Assembly: GCF_014650175.1 (NCBI RefSeq)
Contig: NZ_BMUL01000009.1
Span: 1-64,000, forward strand
Source of the DNA: Streptomyces termitum
Lineage (GTDB): Bacteria; Actinomycetota; Actinomycetes; Streptomycetales; Streptomycetaceae
Reading direction: 5' to 3'
DNA length: 64,000 nt
Positions 18,129-26,984 of the stretch are shown piece by piece. The translations under genes were made by a program, and so were the position numbers. The notes under the pieces were generated by a model. That model saw only the letters and a program-made list of their open reading frames with translations, made no database searches and had not been told where the DNA came from. Numbering within the stretch: the first letter of the stretch is position 1; each line of letters opens with the position of its first letter.

Positions 18129-18911
18129 TCAGCTCATCGCCGGGGACGGCTTCAGGACCGCGAACGGGGCGCCGAAGGGGTCGGCGAACCAGGCGAGGCG
18201 GCCGACGTCGGGGATGTCGGCGGGCGGGAGGAGGACCGTGCCGCCGGCGGCCGTCACGGCGTCGGCGGTCGCGTCGGCGTCCGTGACCTCCAGGTACGGC
18301 ACCCAGCGGGCCCGGTCGGCACCCTCCTGGAGCTCGGCCGCCCCGCCGAAGGAGGCGTCCTCCTGGTCGCCCTCGGCGGTGGAGACCACCCGGTACGTCA
18401 TGCCGGGGGCCTCCATCGCCGACCAGCGCCACTCGAACAGCGAGCGGTAGAAGCCGAGCGCGGCCTCCGGGTCGGCGGTGTGCAGCTCCACCCAGACCAG
18501 GGCGCCGGGCGCCGAGGTGCGGTCGAGGCCGCGTACCGACCCGGGCTGCCAGATCGCGAACTCGGCGCCGCCCGGGTCGGTGAGCGCGGCCGTCCGGCCC
18601 GCGTCCATCACGTCCATGACGGGCATCCGGACCGTGCCGCCCTCGGCCGCCGCCACCATCTGGGTGGTGTCCGCGTCCGGCGTCTGGAAGTAGACCGTCC
18701 AGGCGCCGCGGGCGCCCTCCTCGGTGAGCGGGCCGAGCGCGGCGACGGTGGCGCCGTCCTGCTGGAAGAAGCCGTACCCGCCGGCCCCGGGGCCCGCCGA
18801 CCGGAACTCCCAGCCCAGCACGGCGGAGTAGAAGGCCGCCGAGACGCCGGTGTCGGGGCTGCCGAGGTCGAGCCAGCAGGGCGAGCCGTGGGTGTACCGG
18901 GTGCCGAGCAT
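18129..18911 (-). CDS. VOC superfamily protein, two glyoxalase-like domains
   Basis: 260 residues, ATG at 18911. Two tandem betaalphabetabetabeta modules (about 5-120 and 135-258), each with the Trp-x-(Asp/Glu)-Leu opening, Ala-Ala-x-x-Phe-Tyr helix and Phe-Ala-Val/Ile-Trp-type ending of glyoxalase/bleomycin-resistance proteins. Two-domain VOC proteins of this size in Streptomyces often sequester hydrophobic drugs or act as hydroxylases/epimerases; nothing here defines the ligand. A second protein of the same architecture is at 43469-44290. Confidence 0.85.
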   Translation of the reverse strand: MLGTRYTHGSPCWLDLGSPDTGVSAAFYSAVLGWEFRSAGPGAGGYGFFQQDGATVAALGPLTEEGARGAWTVYFQTPDADTTQMVAAAEGGTVRMPVMDVMDAGRTAALTDPGGAEFAIWQPGSVRGLDRTSAPGALVWVELHTADPEAALGFYRSLFEWRWSAMEAPGMTYRVVSTAEGDQEDASFGGAAELQEGADRARWVPYLEVTDADATADAVTAAGGTVLLPPADIPDVGRLAWFADPFGAPFAVLKPSPAMS

Positions 18912-19123
18912 GGGGTGCCGTCCTTCCGTGGTCCCGCGGCCGGGCGGGTTCCGGCCGCCACGACCGATCGTCGGCCCTCCGCGCGGACGGCGCGACCGGG
19001 GAACGGCCGCACCCCCGCCCGCCCCGGGCCCCGGACCGCCGCTCACCGCGCCCGCCCGGGGCTCCGCCCGCCGTCCTGCGCCCCCGGCTCCCCGGCGGCA
19101 CGCCCCCTCGGCCCCGGACCGGT

Positions 19124-20074
19124 TCAGGCGGTGCGGGCGTCCGCCTTCGCCGTCAGGTCGGCCATCAGCAGTTCCGCGTTGATCACGGTGCCCGCCCGGT
19201 AGCCCGCGCTCGCCGCGTTGACGACCTGTTCGGTCGGGCCGGTGACGTTGCCCGCCGCCCAGACGCCCGGGACGCTGGTCCGGCCGGTCTCGTCCACCTT
19301 CACGAAGGAGCCGAACGGCGTCTCGTACAGCTCCGCGCCGAGCCGCCGGAGCACGTCGTGGCGGGCGGCCAGGCGGGTGGCGGCGGCGAAGAGGACCTCG
19401 CAGCCGGCCACGGTGCCGTCGGCGAGGCGGACGCCGGTCAGCCGGTCGTCCTCGACGGCGACGCCCCGGACCGGGCCGGCCACGGTGCGGACGCCGGCCG
19501 CGTCGAGCAGCCGGGCGTCCTCGCCGGTGAGGACGGCGCCGTTCAGGAAGAGGGTGACGTCGGGGGACCAGTGGGAGACCATCAGCGCCTGGTGGGCGGG
19601 CATCGTCGGGTGGGCGAGGACGCCGAAGGCCCGGTCGCGGACCTCCCAGCCGTGGCAGTACGGGCAGTGCAGCACGTCCCGGCCCCACCGCCCGGCCAGC
19701 CCCTCGACCTCCGGGAGCTCGTCGACGAGGCCGGTGGCGACGACCAGGCGGCGGGCGGTCAGCGCGGTGCCGTCCGCGAGGGTGAGGGCGAAGCCGTCGC
19801 CGTCCCGGACGGCACCGGTCACCTCGCCCCGCCGGACCTCGACGCCGTACGGCACCAGTTCGCGCCGGCCGGCGGCCAGGAACTCCGCCGGGTCCATGCC
19901 GTCCCGGGAGAGGTAGCCCTGCATGTGGGCGGTGGGGGCGTTGCGCGGGGCGCCGGAGTCCACCACCAGGGTGCGGCGGCGGGACCGGCCGAGGATCAGG
20001 GCGGCGCTGAGCCCGGCCGCCCCGCCGCCGATGACGACGACCTCGTGGCTGTTCTCGTCGGTGTGTGCGTTCAT
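19124..20074 (-). CDS. thioredoxin-reductase-like FAD/NAD(P) oxidoreductase
   Basis: 316 residues. FAD dinucleotide motif Gly-Gly-Gly-Ala-Ala-Gly near residue 16; redox Cys-Pro-Tyr-Cys in the NADPH domain near residue 137; C-terminal FAD motif Trp-Ala-Ala-Gly-Asn-Val. Architecture matches low-molecular-weight thioredoxin reductases, but it is not beside a thioredoxin gene. It is divergent from an XRE-cupin regulator gene, with a palindrome in the 67-bp gap, so that regulator probably controls it. Confidence 0.88.
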   Translation of the reverse strand: MNAHTDENSHEVVVIGGGAAGLSAALILGRSRRRTLVVDSGAPRNAPTAHMQGYLSRDGMDPAEFLAAGRRELVPYGVEVRRGEVTGAVRDGDGFALTLADGTALTARRLVVATGLVDELPEVEGLAGRWGRDVLHCPYCHGWEVRDRAFGVLAHPTMPAHQALMVSHWSPDVTLFLNGAVLTGEDARLLDAAGVRTVAGPVRGVAVEDDRLTGVRLADGTVAGCEVLFAAATRLAARHDVLRRLGAELYETPFGSFVKVDETGRTSVPGVWAAGNVTGPTEQVVNAASAGYRAGTVINAELLMADLTAKADARTA

Positions 20075-20104
20075 ACGGCGACCTTCACCCGGGGCCTGCC
20101 GACC

Positions 20105-20122
20105 CGGCAAGGAAACTTGCCG
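20105..20122. promoter_or_regulatory. palindrome in FAD reductase/XRE-cupin intergenic region
   Basis: CGGCAAGGAAACTTGCCG: perfect 7-bp arms around GAAA, in the 67-bp gap between divergent genes. It is the obvious candidate operator for the adjacent XRE regulator and would cover promoter elements in both directions. Confidence 0.7.
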
Positions 20123-20141
20123 TTCCTGCAACACTGGACGC

Positions 20142-20729
20142 ATGACCGAAGACGATCGCATCGACGCCGTCCTGACCGAGGTCGGCCCCCGCCTGCGCCG
20201 GGTCCGCCGCGACCGGGGCGTCACCCTCGCCGAGCTCTCCACCGCCACCGGCATCTCCGTCTCGACCCTCTCCCGGCTGGAGTCGGGGCAGCGCAAGCCC
20301 AGTCTGGAGCTGCTCCTGCCGCTCGCCCGCGCCCACCAGGTCCCGCTGGACGAGCTGGTGGGCGCGCCGCCGGTGGGCGATCCCCGGGTGCGGGCCCGGC
20401 CGATCGTCCGCCACGGGCGGGTGATGTATCCGCTGACCCGGCAGCCGGGCGGGCTCCAGGCGTACAAGGTGGTGCAGGAGAAGGCGTCCGAGCAGCCGGA
20501 CCCGCGGGTGCACGAGGGGTATGAGTGGCTGTACGTGCTCTCCGGGCGGCTGCGGCTGGTGCTGGGCGAGCACGACGTGGTGCTGGGCGCGGGGGAGGCC
20601 GCCGAGTTCGACACGCGGGTGCCGCACTGGTTCGGGCCGACCGCCGACGGGCCGGTGGAGTTCCTGAGCCTGTACGGGCCGCAGGGGGAGCGGATGCACG
20701 TACGGGCGCGGCCCAAGAAGTCCGGCTGA
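20142..20729 (+). CDS. XRE-family regulator with C-terminal cupin
   Basis: 195 residues. Residues ~13-70 form an HTH_XRE (Leu-Ala-Glu-Leu-Ser-Thr-Ala-Thr-Gly-Ile-Ser-Val-Ser-Thr-Leu-Ser). Residues ~115-185 form a cupin barrel with His-Glu-Gly-Tyr-Glu-Trp, Gly-Arg-Leu and Asp-Thr-Arg-Val-Pro-His-Trp. These regulators sense a small metabolite in the cupin pocket and usually control the gene next door, here the divergent FAD oxidoreductase. The start lies only 19 bp from the palindrome, so autoregulation is likely. Confidence 0.9.
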   Translation: MTEDDRIDAVLTEVGPRLRRVRRDRGVTLAELSTATGISVSTLSRLESGQRKPSLELLLPLARAHQVPLDELVGAPPVGDPRVRARPIVRHGRVMYPLTRQPGGLQAYKVVQEKASEQPDPRVHEGYEWLYVLSGRLRLVLGEHDVVLGAGEAAEFDTRVPHWFGPTADGPVEFLSLYGPQGERMHVRARPKKSG

Positions 20730-20800
20730 GCGGTTCCCCCACGGGCAAGCGACCGCTTAGTATGCCGCCGACCGCTCGGTACGGACGGAGGCACCACGGA

Positions 20801-21769
20801 ATGCAGGCATGGCGTGTGCACGAGAACGGCGAACCCGGCGCGGTGATGCGCCGCGAGGAGGTGGCCGTCCCCGAACCGGGCCCCGGCCAGGTCCTCCTGA
20901 AGGTCCGCGCCGCCAACGTCAACTTCCCCGACGCGCTCCTCGCCCGGGGCCAGTACCAGATCCGCCCGCCGCTGCCCTTCACCCCCGGCGTCGAACTCTG
21001 CGGCGAGACCGGGGACGGCCGCCGGGTCGTCACCACCGCGGCCCTCCCGCACGGCGGCTTCGCCGACTACGCCGTCGCCGACGCCGCCGGCCTCCTCCCC
21101 GCCCCCGACGTCCTCGACGACGCCGAGGCCGCCGCCCTCCACATCGGCTACCAGACCGGCTGGTTCGGCCTCCACCGGCGCGCCGCCCTCCGCGCGGGCG
21201 AGACCCTCCTCGTCCACGCGGCGGCCGGCGGCGTCGGCAGCGCCGCCGTCCAGCTCGGCAAGGCCGCCGGCGCCACCGTGATCGGCGTGGCCGGCGGACC
21301 CGCCAAGGCCGCCACCGCCCGCGCCCTCGGCTGCGACCTGGTGATCGACCGCCACGCCGAGGACGTCGTCGCCGCCGTCAAGGCCGCCACCGGCGGACGC
21401 GGCGCCGACGTGGTCTACGACCCGGTCGGCGGCGAGGCGTACCGGCAGTCCGCCAAGTGCGTGGCCTTCGAGGGCCGGATCGTCGTCGTCGGCTTCGCGA
21501 GCGGCACCGTCCCCGCCCCCTCCCTCCACCACGCCCTGGTGAAGAACTACACGATCCTCGGCCTCCACTGGGGTCTGTACGCCCAGCGCGACCCGGCCTC
21601 CGTCCTCGACTGCCACCGCGCCCTCACCGCACTGGCCGAACAGGGGGCGGTGAAGCCGCTCGTCGCCGAGCGCGTCCCCTTCGCGGGCGCCGCCGACGCC
21701 GTCCAGCGCGTCGCCGACGGCACCACCACCGGCCGCCTCGTCGTCCTCCCGGAAGGGGTCCGCCCGTGA
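20801..21769 (+). CDS. NADPH:quinone oxidoreductase family (zinc-free MDR)
   Basis: 322 residues. GroES-like N-terminus with Ala-Ala-Asn-Val-Asn-Phe-Pro-Asp, then a Rossmann domain Val-His-Ala-Ala-Ala-Gly-Gly-Val-Gly-Ser. Zinc ligands of alcohol dehydrogenases are absent, as in QOR-type reductases. It overlaps the following acyl-CoA dehydrogenase gene by 4 bp and so opens a three-gene operon; a -10-like TAGTAT is at 20758-20763. Probably reduces an enoyl or quinone-type substrate in the same acyl-CoA route. Confidence 0.88.
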   Translation: MQAWRVHENGEPGAVMRREEVAVPEPGPGQVLLKVRAANVNFPDALLARGQYQIRPPLPFTPGVELCGETGDGRRVVTTAALPHGGFADYAVADAAGLLPAPDVLDDAEAAALHIGYQTGWFGLHRRAALRAGETLLVHAAAGGVGSAAVQLGKAAGATVIGVAGGPAKAATARALGCDLVIDRHAEDVVAAVKAATGGRGADVVYDPVGGEAYRQSAKCVAFEGRIVVVGFASGTVPAPSLHHALVKNYTILGLHWGLYAQRDPASVLDCHRALTALAEQGAVKPLVAERVPFAGAADAVQRVADGTTTGRLVVLPEGVRP

Positions 21770-22953
21770 CCGACGCCGCCGACCTGCGGGCCCGTGTCCG
21801 CGACCTGCTCGCCGCGCACCCGCCCGCCACTACCGGCCGGACCGACTTCCTCCGGGCCCGCTTCGACGCCGGACTCGCCTGGGTCCACCACCCGGCGGGC
21901 CTCGGCGGACTCGACGCCCCCCGCTCCCTCCAGGCCGCCGTCGACGCCGGACTCGCCGCCGCCGGAGCCCCCGACAACGACCCGGGCCGCATCGGCATCG
22001 GCCTCGGCATGGCCGCCCCCACCCTCCTCGCGCACGGCTCCGACGAGGTCAGGGCCCGCTTCCTGAAGCCGCTGTGGACCGGCGAGGAGGTCTGGTGCCA
22101 GCTCTTCAGCGAGCCCGGCGCCGGCTCCGACCTCGCCGCCCTCGGCACCCGCGCCGTCCGCGACGCCGCCACCGGGGACTGGATCGTCGACGGGCAGAAG
22201 GTGTGGACCTCCAGCGCCCACACCGCCCGCTGGGCCATCCTCCTCGCCCGCACCGACCCCGACCTGCCCAAGCACCGGGGCATCACCTACTTCGTCTGCG
22301 ACATGACCGACCCCGGCGTCGAGGTCCGGCCGCTCCGGCAGCTCACCGGCGAGGCCGAGTTCAACGAGGTCTTCCTCACCGGCGTCCGCATCCCCGACGC
22401 GCACCGCCTCGGCGCGGTCGGCGACGGCTGGCGGGTCGCCCGGACCACCCTCATGAACGAGCGGGTCTCCATCGGCGGCGCCCGGATCCCCCGCGAGGGC
22501 GGCATGATCGGCCGCGCCGCCGCCGTCTGGCGCGACCGTCCCGAACTGCGCACCCACGCCCTCCACCGCCGCCTCCTCGACCTCTGGGTCGACTCCGAGG
22601 TGGCCCGGCTCACCGGCGAGCGGCTGCGCCAGCAGCTCGCCGCGGGCGAGCCCGGCCCCGAGGGCAGCGCCATGAAGCTCGGCTTCGCCCGGCTCCACCA
22701 GGCCGTCAGCGGACTGGAGGTCGAACTCCTCGCCGACGACGGGCTGCTGTACGGCGACTGGACGATGACCCGGCCCGAACGGGTCGACTTCACCGGGCGC
22801 GACGCGGGCTACCGCTATCTGCGCGCCAAGGGCAACTCGATCGAGGGCGGCACCAGCGAGGTGCTGCTCAACATCGTCGCCGAGCGGGTCCTCGGCCTGC
22901 CCCCGGAGCCCCGCGACGACAAGGACGTCCCCTGGAAGGACCTCGCCCGATGA
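21766..22953 (+). CDS. acyl-CoA dehydrogenase
   Basis: 395 residues, GTG start inside a GTGA overlap. Flavin-binding Gln-Leu-Phe-Ser-Glu-Pro-Gly-Ala-Gly-Ser-Asp-Leu-Ala and Trp-Thr-Ser are the ACAD signature; the C-terminus has Gly-Asn-Ser-Ile-Glu-Gly-Gly-Thr-Ser-Glu. Couples with the next gene, a shorter ACAD, in the manner of heteromeric pairs (FadE-type alpha2beta2) found in actinobacterial steroid and branched-acid catabolism. Substrate unknown. Confidence 0.9.
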   Translation: MTDAADLRARVRDLLAAHPPATTGRTDFLRARFDAGLAWVHHPAGLGGLDAPRSLQAAVDAGLAAAGAPDNDPGRIGIGLGMAAPTLLAHGSDEVRARFLKPLWTGEEVWCQLFSEPGAGSDLAALGTRAVRDAATGDWIVDGQKVWTSSAHTARWAILLARTDPDLPKHRGITYFVCDMTDPGVEVRPLRQLTGEAEFNEVFLTGVRIPDAHRLGAVGDGWRVARTTLMNERVSIGGARIPREGGMIGRAAAVWRDRPELRTHALHRRLLDLWVDSEVARLTGERLRQQLAAGEPGPEGSAMKLGFARLHQAVSGLEVELLADDGLLYGDWTMTRPERVDFTGRDAGYRYLRAKGNSIEGGTSEVLLNIVAERVLGLPPEPRDDKDVPWKDLAR

Positions 22954-24050
22954 GCCACGAGCCGGACCTCCTGCACTCCGACACCCAGGAAGCCCTCCGC
23001 GCCGCCGTCCGCGCCCTGCTCGCCGACCGGGCCGGGCACCCGGTGGTCCTCGGCCGGATCGAGACCGGCGACCCCTACCCGCCGGGGCTCTGGCCCGCGC
23101 TCGCCGGGGACATCGGCGCCGCCGGACTCCTCGTCCCCGAGGAGCTCGGCGGCCAGGGCGCGGGCCACCGGGAGACCGCCGTGGTCCTGGAGGAGCTGGG
23201 CCGGGCGGTGACCCCGGCCCCGTACCTCACCGGTGCCGTGGTGGCGACCGAGACCCTGCTCGCGCTCGCCGGGGACGGCGGGCCGGCCGCCGGGCTGCTC
23301 GCGGAGCTGGCGGCGGGGGAGCGGACCGCCGTCCTGGCCGCCCCCCTCACCACCGCGCCGCGCGGCGCGGACGCCCTCTTCGCGGTCCCGGCCGAAGCCC
23401 CGGTGCGGGGCGTGGCGGACGCGGTCGCCGCCGACGTCCTCCTGGTGCCCCGCCCGGACGGGCTGTACGCGGTGCCCGCCGTCGAGGCGGCTGTCACCCC
23501 GCTCTCCCCGCTCGACCTCACCCGCCCGCTCGCCGCCGTCGACGCCCGGGGCGCAGCCGGCACCCGGCTGGCGGGGGCCGCCGGGGCGCGGGCGGCGGTG
23601 CGGCGCGGCCTGCTCGCCGGGGCCGGACTGCTCGCCTCCGAGCAGCTCGGGCTCGCCGAGTGGTGCCTGGAGGAGACCGTCCGGCACGCCCGGGAGCGGC
23701 ACCAGTTCAACCGGCCGGTCGGCTCCTTCCAGGCGCTCAAGCACCGGATGGCCCGGCTCTGGCTCGACGTGGTGGGCGCGCGGGCGGCGGCCCGCGCCGC
23801 CGCCGACGCGCTCGCCGCCGGGGCGGCCGACGCGGAGCTGACGGTGGCCGTGGCGCAGGCGTACTGCTCCGGGGTCGCGGTCCGCGCGGCGGAGGAGTGC
23901 GTGCAGCTGCACGGCGGGATCGGCATGACCTGGGAGCACCCGGCCCACCTGGCGCTCAAGCGGGCGAAGGCGGACCAGCTCGCGCTGGGCTCGGCCGGCC
24001 ACCACCAGGACGTGGTCGCGGACCTGGCGGACCTCCCGGCCCCGGCCTGA
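22950..24050 (+). CDS. acyl-CoA dehydrogenase, partner subunit
   Basis: 366 residues, ATG overlapping the previous stop (ATGA). ACAD helical fold with Glu-Glu-Leu-Gly-Gly-Gln-Gly, Arg-His-Gln-Phe-Asn-Arg-Pro-Val-Gly-Ser-Phe-Gln and Gln-Leu-His-Gly-Gly-Ile-Gly-Met-Thr-Trp-Glu near the C-terminus. The central flavin Ser-Glu-Pro-Gly-Ala-Gly motif of the upstream protein is not visible, typical of the second chain in heteromeric ACADs, which shares one FAD site with its partner. Three-gene operon 20801-24050. Confidence 0.88.
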   Translation: MSHEPDLLHSDTQEALRAAVRALLADRAGHPVVLGRIETGDPYPPGLWPALAGDIGAAGLLVPEELGGQGAGHRETAVVLEELGRAVTPAPYLTGAVVATETLLALAGDGGPAAGLLAELAAGERTAVLAAPLTTAPRGADALFAVPAEAPVRGVADAVAADVLLVPRPDGLYAVPAVEAAVTPLSPLDLTRPLAAVDARGAAGTRLAGAAGARAAVRRGLLAGAGLLASEQLGLAEWCLEETVRHARERHQFNRPVGSFQALKHRMARLWLDVVGARAAARAAADALAAGAADAELTVAVAQAYCSGVAVRAAEECVQLHGGIGMTWEHPAHLALKRAKADQLALGSAGHHQDVVADLADLPAPA

Positions 24051-24155
24051 ACGGACGGGCCCGGGTCCGGAGGCCGGGCCTGAACGGGGTGCTCCCGGGT
24101 CCGGAGGCCGGGTCTGAACGGGTGCCCCCGGGCCCGGAGTCCGGGCCCGCACTCC
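24036..24155. repeat. imperfect direct repeats, ~35-bp period
   Basis: A CCGG(A)GGCCGGGCCTGAACGG-like core occurs at the very end of the acyl-CoA dehydrogenase gene, at 24071-24087 and at 24106-24122, with a decayed fourth copy after. Each copy contains a short CCCGG/CCGGG self-complement. The rest of 24156-24300 holds no gene. Confidence 0.55.
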
Positions 24156-24315
24156 GGTCACGGCTTCCCCGGGAGGCGGCTCCGGACGGGCGGGCCCGGT
24201 TCCTCCGGGACGGCGGTCCCGGGCCTTTCCGGGGCCGTCGGGATCGGAGCCGTACCCGCTCTGAACAGGGGAAGTAAGGGTCCCCTGTGTTCGCGCCCCT
24301 TTACGTGCGGTTTAA

Positions 24316-24332
24316 TTGCGAGGTCTTCGCAA
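24316..24332. promoter_or_regulatory. inverted repeat upstream of ABC operon
   Basis: TTGCGAGGTCTTCGCAA, 6-bp arms around a 5-base centre, 34 bp in front of the ATG of the binding-protein gene and in a locally AT-richer stretch. Candidate regulator site; no regulator gene adjoins. Confidence 0.5.
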
Positions 24333-24366
24333 CAACCGACGATCTTCAAAAAGGGGTGTGGACACG

Positions 24367-25995
24367 ATGGCCGCCCGACCCGTTCGCCGCGCGACCGCCG
24401 CGATAGCCACGGGGGCCCTCGCCCTCGTGACCGCGGCCTGCACGAACCCCGGCGCCGCCGGCTCCGGCGGGCCGAAGGACTCCGCCGTCGTCGGCATCGC
24501 CTACGAGCCCGACACCCTCAGCCCCCTCCTCGGCTACGGCAAGGACGGCAACTCCAAGATCTTCGACGGCCTCCTCGCCCTCGACGCCGACATGAAGCTG
24601 AAGCCCGCCCTCGCCGCCGCGCTGCCCCGCGTCGACGACGGCGGTCTCACCTACACGTACACCCTCCGCAAGGGCGTCACCTTCAGCGACGGCAAGCCCT
24701 TCACCGCCCGGGACGTCGTCTTCACCTACCGGACGATCCTCGACCCGAAGACCAACAACCCCTCCCGCACCGAGCTCGACGCCCTCAAGAGCGTCGACGC
24801 CGTCGGCGACGACACCGTGGTCTTCCGCCTCAAGTACCCCTACGCGCCCTTCGCGCAGCGCACGGTCCAGGCCATCGCCCCCGCCCACGTCGCGGGCGGG
24901 CAGGACGTCAACACCGGGCCCTTCACCACCAAGCCCGTCGGCACCGGCCCCTACGTCCTCACCGGCTGGTCCAAGGGCGAGAAGCTCACCTTCGAGGCCA
25001 ACCCGGCGTACTGGAACGGCGCCCCCGCCGTGAAGAAGTTCACGATGGCCGTCGTCAAGGACGACGACGTGCGCGCCACCCGGCTCCGCGCCGGCGACCT
25101 CGACGCCGCCATCCTGCCGCCCAACCTCGCCGCCGGCTTCGCCGCGGACAAGGGCCGTACGACGTACACCGCGAAGACCTACGACTACCGCACCGTCACC
25201 CTCCCCACCCACAACCCGGTCACCGGCGACACCGCCGTCCGCCGCGCCCTCGACGTCGCCGTCGACCGGCAGGCCATGGTCGACAAGATCCTCGAAGGCG
25301 CCGGCAAGCCCGCCTACGGCCCCGTCCCCACCGGCAGCCCCTGGTTCGCCCGGGGCACCGAGCGCCGCCACGACCTCGACGGCGCGCGGAAGATCCTCGA
25401 CGAGGCCGGCTGGAAGCCCGGACCCGACGGCGTCCGCGCCAAGAACGGCGTCCGCGCCTCCTTCCCGCTCTGGTACCTCTCCGGCGACAAGCTCCGCCAG
25501 GACCACGCCCTCGCCTACGCCTCCGACGCCAAGAAGGCCGGCATCGAGATCAAGACCCAGGCCGGCACCTGGGAGGTCATCGAACCCCGCATGAAGAGCG
25601 ACGCCGTCCTCGCCGGCGGCGGCTCGCCCGGCGACCCCGACTTCGACCAGTACCTCCTGCTCAAGTCCGAGCTCGCCGGCGACGGCTTCAACAACATGGC
25701 CTGGTACGACAACAAGACCGTCGACCGCGCCCTGGACGAGGCCCGCCGCACCGGCGACACGGCCGCGCGCAAGGCCGCGTACGACACCGTCCAGCGCGAA
25801 CTGGTCAAGAACCCCGGCTACACCTTCCTCACCCACATCGACCACCTCTACGTCGTGAACGACTCCTGGGCCTCCGACGCCCAGGGCGCCCCCCTCACCA
25901 CCCAGACCGAGCCGCACGACCACGGCCTCGCCTCCGGCCCCTGGTGGAACGTCGAGTCCTGGAAGCCGAAGAACACCGGGGACGCGAAGAAGTGA
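24367..25995 (+). CDS. ABC importer substrate-binding lipoprotein (family 5)
   Basis: 542 residues from ATG 24367, with AAAAAGGGG upstream. Lipobox Val-Thr-Ala-Ala-Cys with Cys25 as the lipidated residue. The SBP_bac_5 fold is shown by Thr-Tyr-Thr-Leu-Arg-Lys-Gly-Val-Thr-Phe-Ser-Asp-Gly, Pro-Val-Gly-Thr-Gly-Pro-Tyr and Ala-Leu-Asp-Val-Ala-Val-Asp-Arg. Binds a peptide, nickel chelate or related cargo outside the membrane. First of five overlapping genes encoding a full importer. Confidence 0.92.
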   Translation: MAARPVRRATAAIATGALALVTAACTNPGAAGSGGPKDSAVVGIAYEPDTLSPLLGYGKDGNSKIFDGLLALDADMKLKPALAAALPRVDDGGLTYTYTLRKGVTFSDGKPFTARDVVFTYRTILDPKTNNPSRTELDALKSVDAVGDDTVVFRLKYPYAPFAQRTVQAIAPAHVAGGQDVNTGPFTTKPVGTGPYVLTGWSKGEKLTFEANPAYWNGAPAVKKFTMAVVKDDDVRATRLRAGDLDAAILPPNLAAGFAADKGRTTYTAKTYDYRTVTLPTHNPVTGDTAVRRALDVAVDRQAMVDKILEGAGKPAYGPVPTGSPWFARGTERRHDLDGARKILDEAGWKPGPDGVRAKNGVRASFPLWYLSGDKLRQDHALAYASDAKKAGIEIKTQAGTWEVIEPRMKSDAVLAGGGSPGDPDFDQYLLLKSELAGDGFNNMAWYDNKTVDRALDEARRTGDTAARKAAYDTVQRELVKNPGYTFLTHIDHLYVVNDSWASDAQGAPLTTQTEPHDHGLASGPWWNVESWKPKNTGDAKK

Positions 25996-26984
25996 ACCGC
26001 CGCCTCCCCTGGGGGGCCATGGCCCGGATGACGGGACGGCGCGCCCTCGCCGCCGTCCCCGTCCTCCTCGGCGTCACCCTCGCCGTCTTCGCCGTCGCCG
26101 ACGCCTCCCCCTTCGACCCGGTCAAGGCATACGCCGGCACCGCCGGCCTCACCGCCTCGCAGGAGAACCTCGACCAGCTCCGCCAGAACCTCGGCGTCGA
26201 CCGGCCCCTCCTCACCCGCTGGTGGGACTGGCTCACCTCGGCCCTCACCGGCGACCTCGGCGACTCCAGCGTCATGCGCCGCCCCGTCGCCGACGTCGTC
26301 ACCGAACGCCTCGGCTGGTCCGTCCTCCTCGCCGCCACCGCCTTCGCCGTCGCCATCCTCCTCGGCACCCTCCTCGGCGTCCTCGCCGGACGCCGCCGCG
26401 GCGGCCTCCTCGACCGGACCGTCAGCTCCCTCGCCTACACCCTGGAAGCCGCCCCCGCCTTCTGGCTCGGCCTCCTCGCCATCTGGTTCTTCTCGCTCAA
26501 GCTCGGCGTGCTGCCCGCCGGCGGGCTCACCGACACCGCCAGCGACACCGTCACCGCCGACCAGGTCGCCCGCCACCTCGTCCTGCCCGCCCTCGTCCTC
26601 GGCGTCTCCCAGCTCCCGTGGTTCTTCCTCTACGTCCGCCAGGGCGTCGGCGACGCCCTCGACGAGGACCCGGTGCGCGGCGCCCGCGCCCGCGGCCTCG
26701 CCGAACGGACCGTCCTCACCGGCCACGCCCTGCGCTCCGGGATGCTCCCGATGCTCACCCTCATCGGCTCCCGGGTGCCCGAGCTCATCACCGGAGCCCT
26801 CCTCGTGGAGACCGTCTTCAGCTGGCCCGGCATCGCCGCCGCCACCGTCCAGGCCGCCACCGCCGTCGACTTCCCGCTGCTGGCCGCCCTCACCGTGCTC
26901 GCCACCGCCGCCGTCCTCCTCGGCAACCTGCTCTCCGACCTCCTCTACGGCCTCGCGGACCCGAGGGTGGGCTTCGATGGCTGA
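25992..26984 (+). CDS. ABC importer permease (DppB/OppB/NikB type)
   Basis: 330 residues, GTG start in a GTGA overlap with the binding-protein gene. Six or so membrane spans, with the EAA loop Gly-Ala-Arg-Ala-Arg-Gly-Leu before the penultimate pair. The Pro-Phe-Asp-Pro-Val N-terminal segment and Val-Glu-Thr-Val-Phe-Ser-Trp-Pro-Gly are typical of this permease class. Partner of the next permease. Confidence 0.92.
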   Translation: MNRRLPWGAMARMTGRRALAAVPVLLGVTLAVFAVADASPFDPVKAYAGTAGLTASQENLDQLRQNLGVDRPLLTRWWDWLTSALTGDLGDSSVMRRPVADVVTERLGWSVLLAATAFAVAILLGTLLGVLAGRRRGGLLDRTVSSLAYTLEAAPAFWLGLLAIWFFSLKLGVLPAGGLTDTASDTVTADQVARHLVLPALVLGVSQLPWFFLYVRQGVGDALDEDPVRGARARGLAERTVLTGHALRSGMLPMLTLIGSRVPELITGALLVETVFSWPGIAAATVQAATAVDFPLLAALTVLATAAVLLGNLLSDLLYGLADPRVGFDG

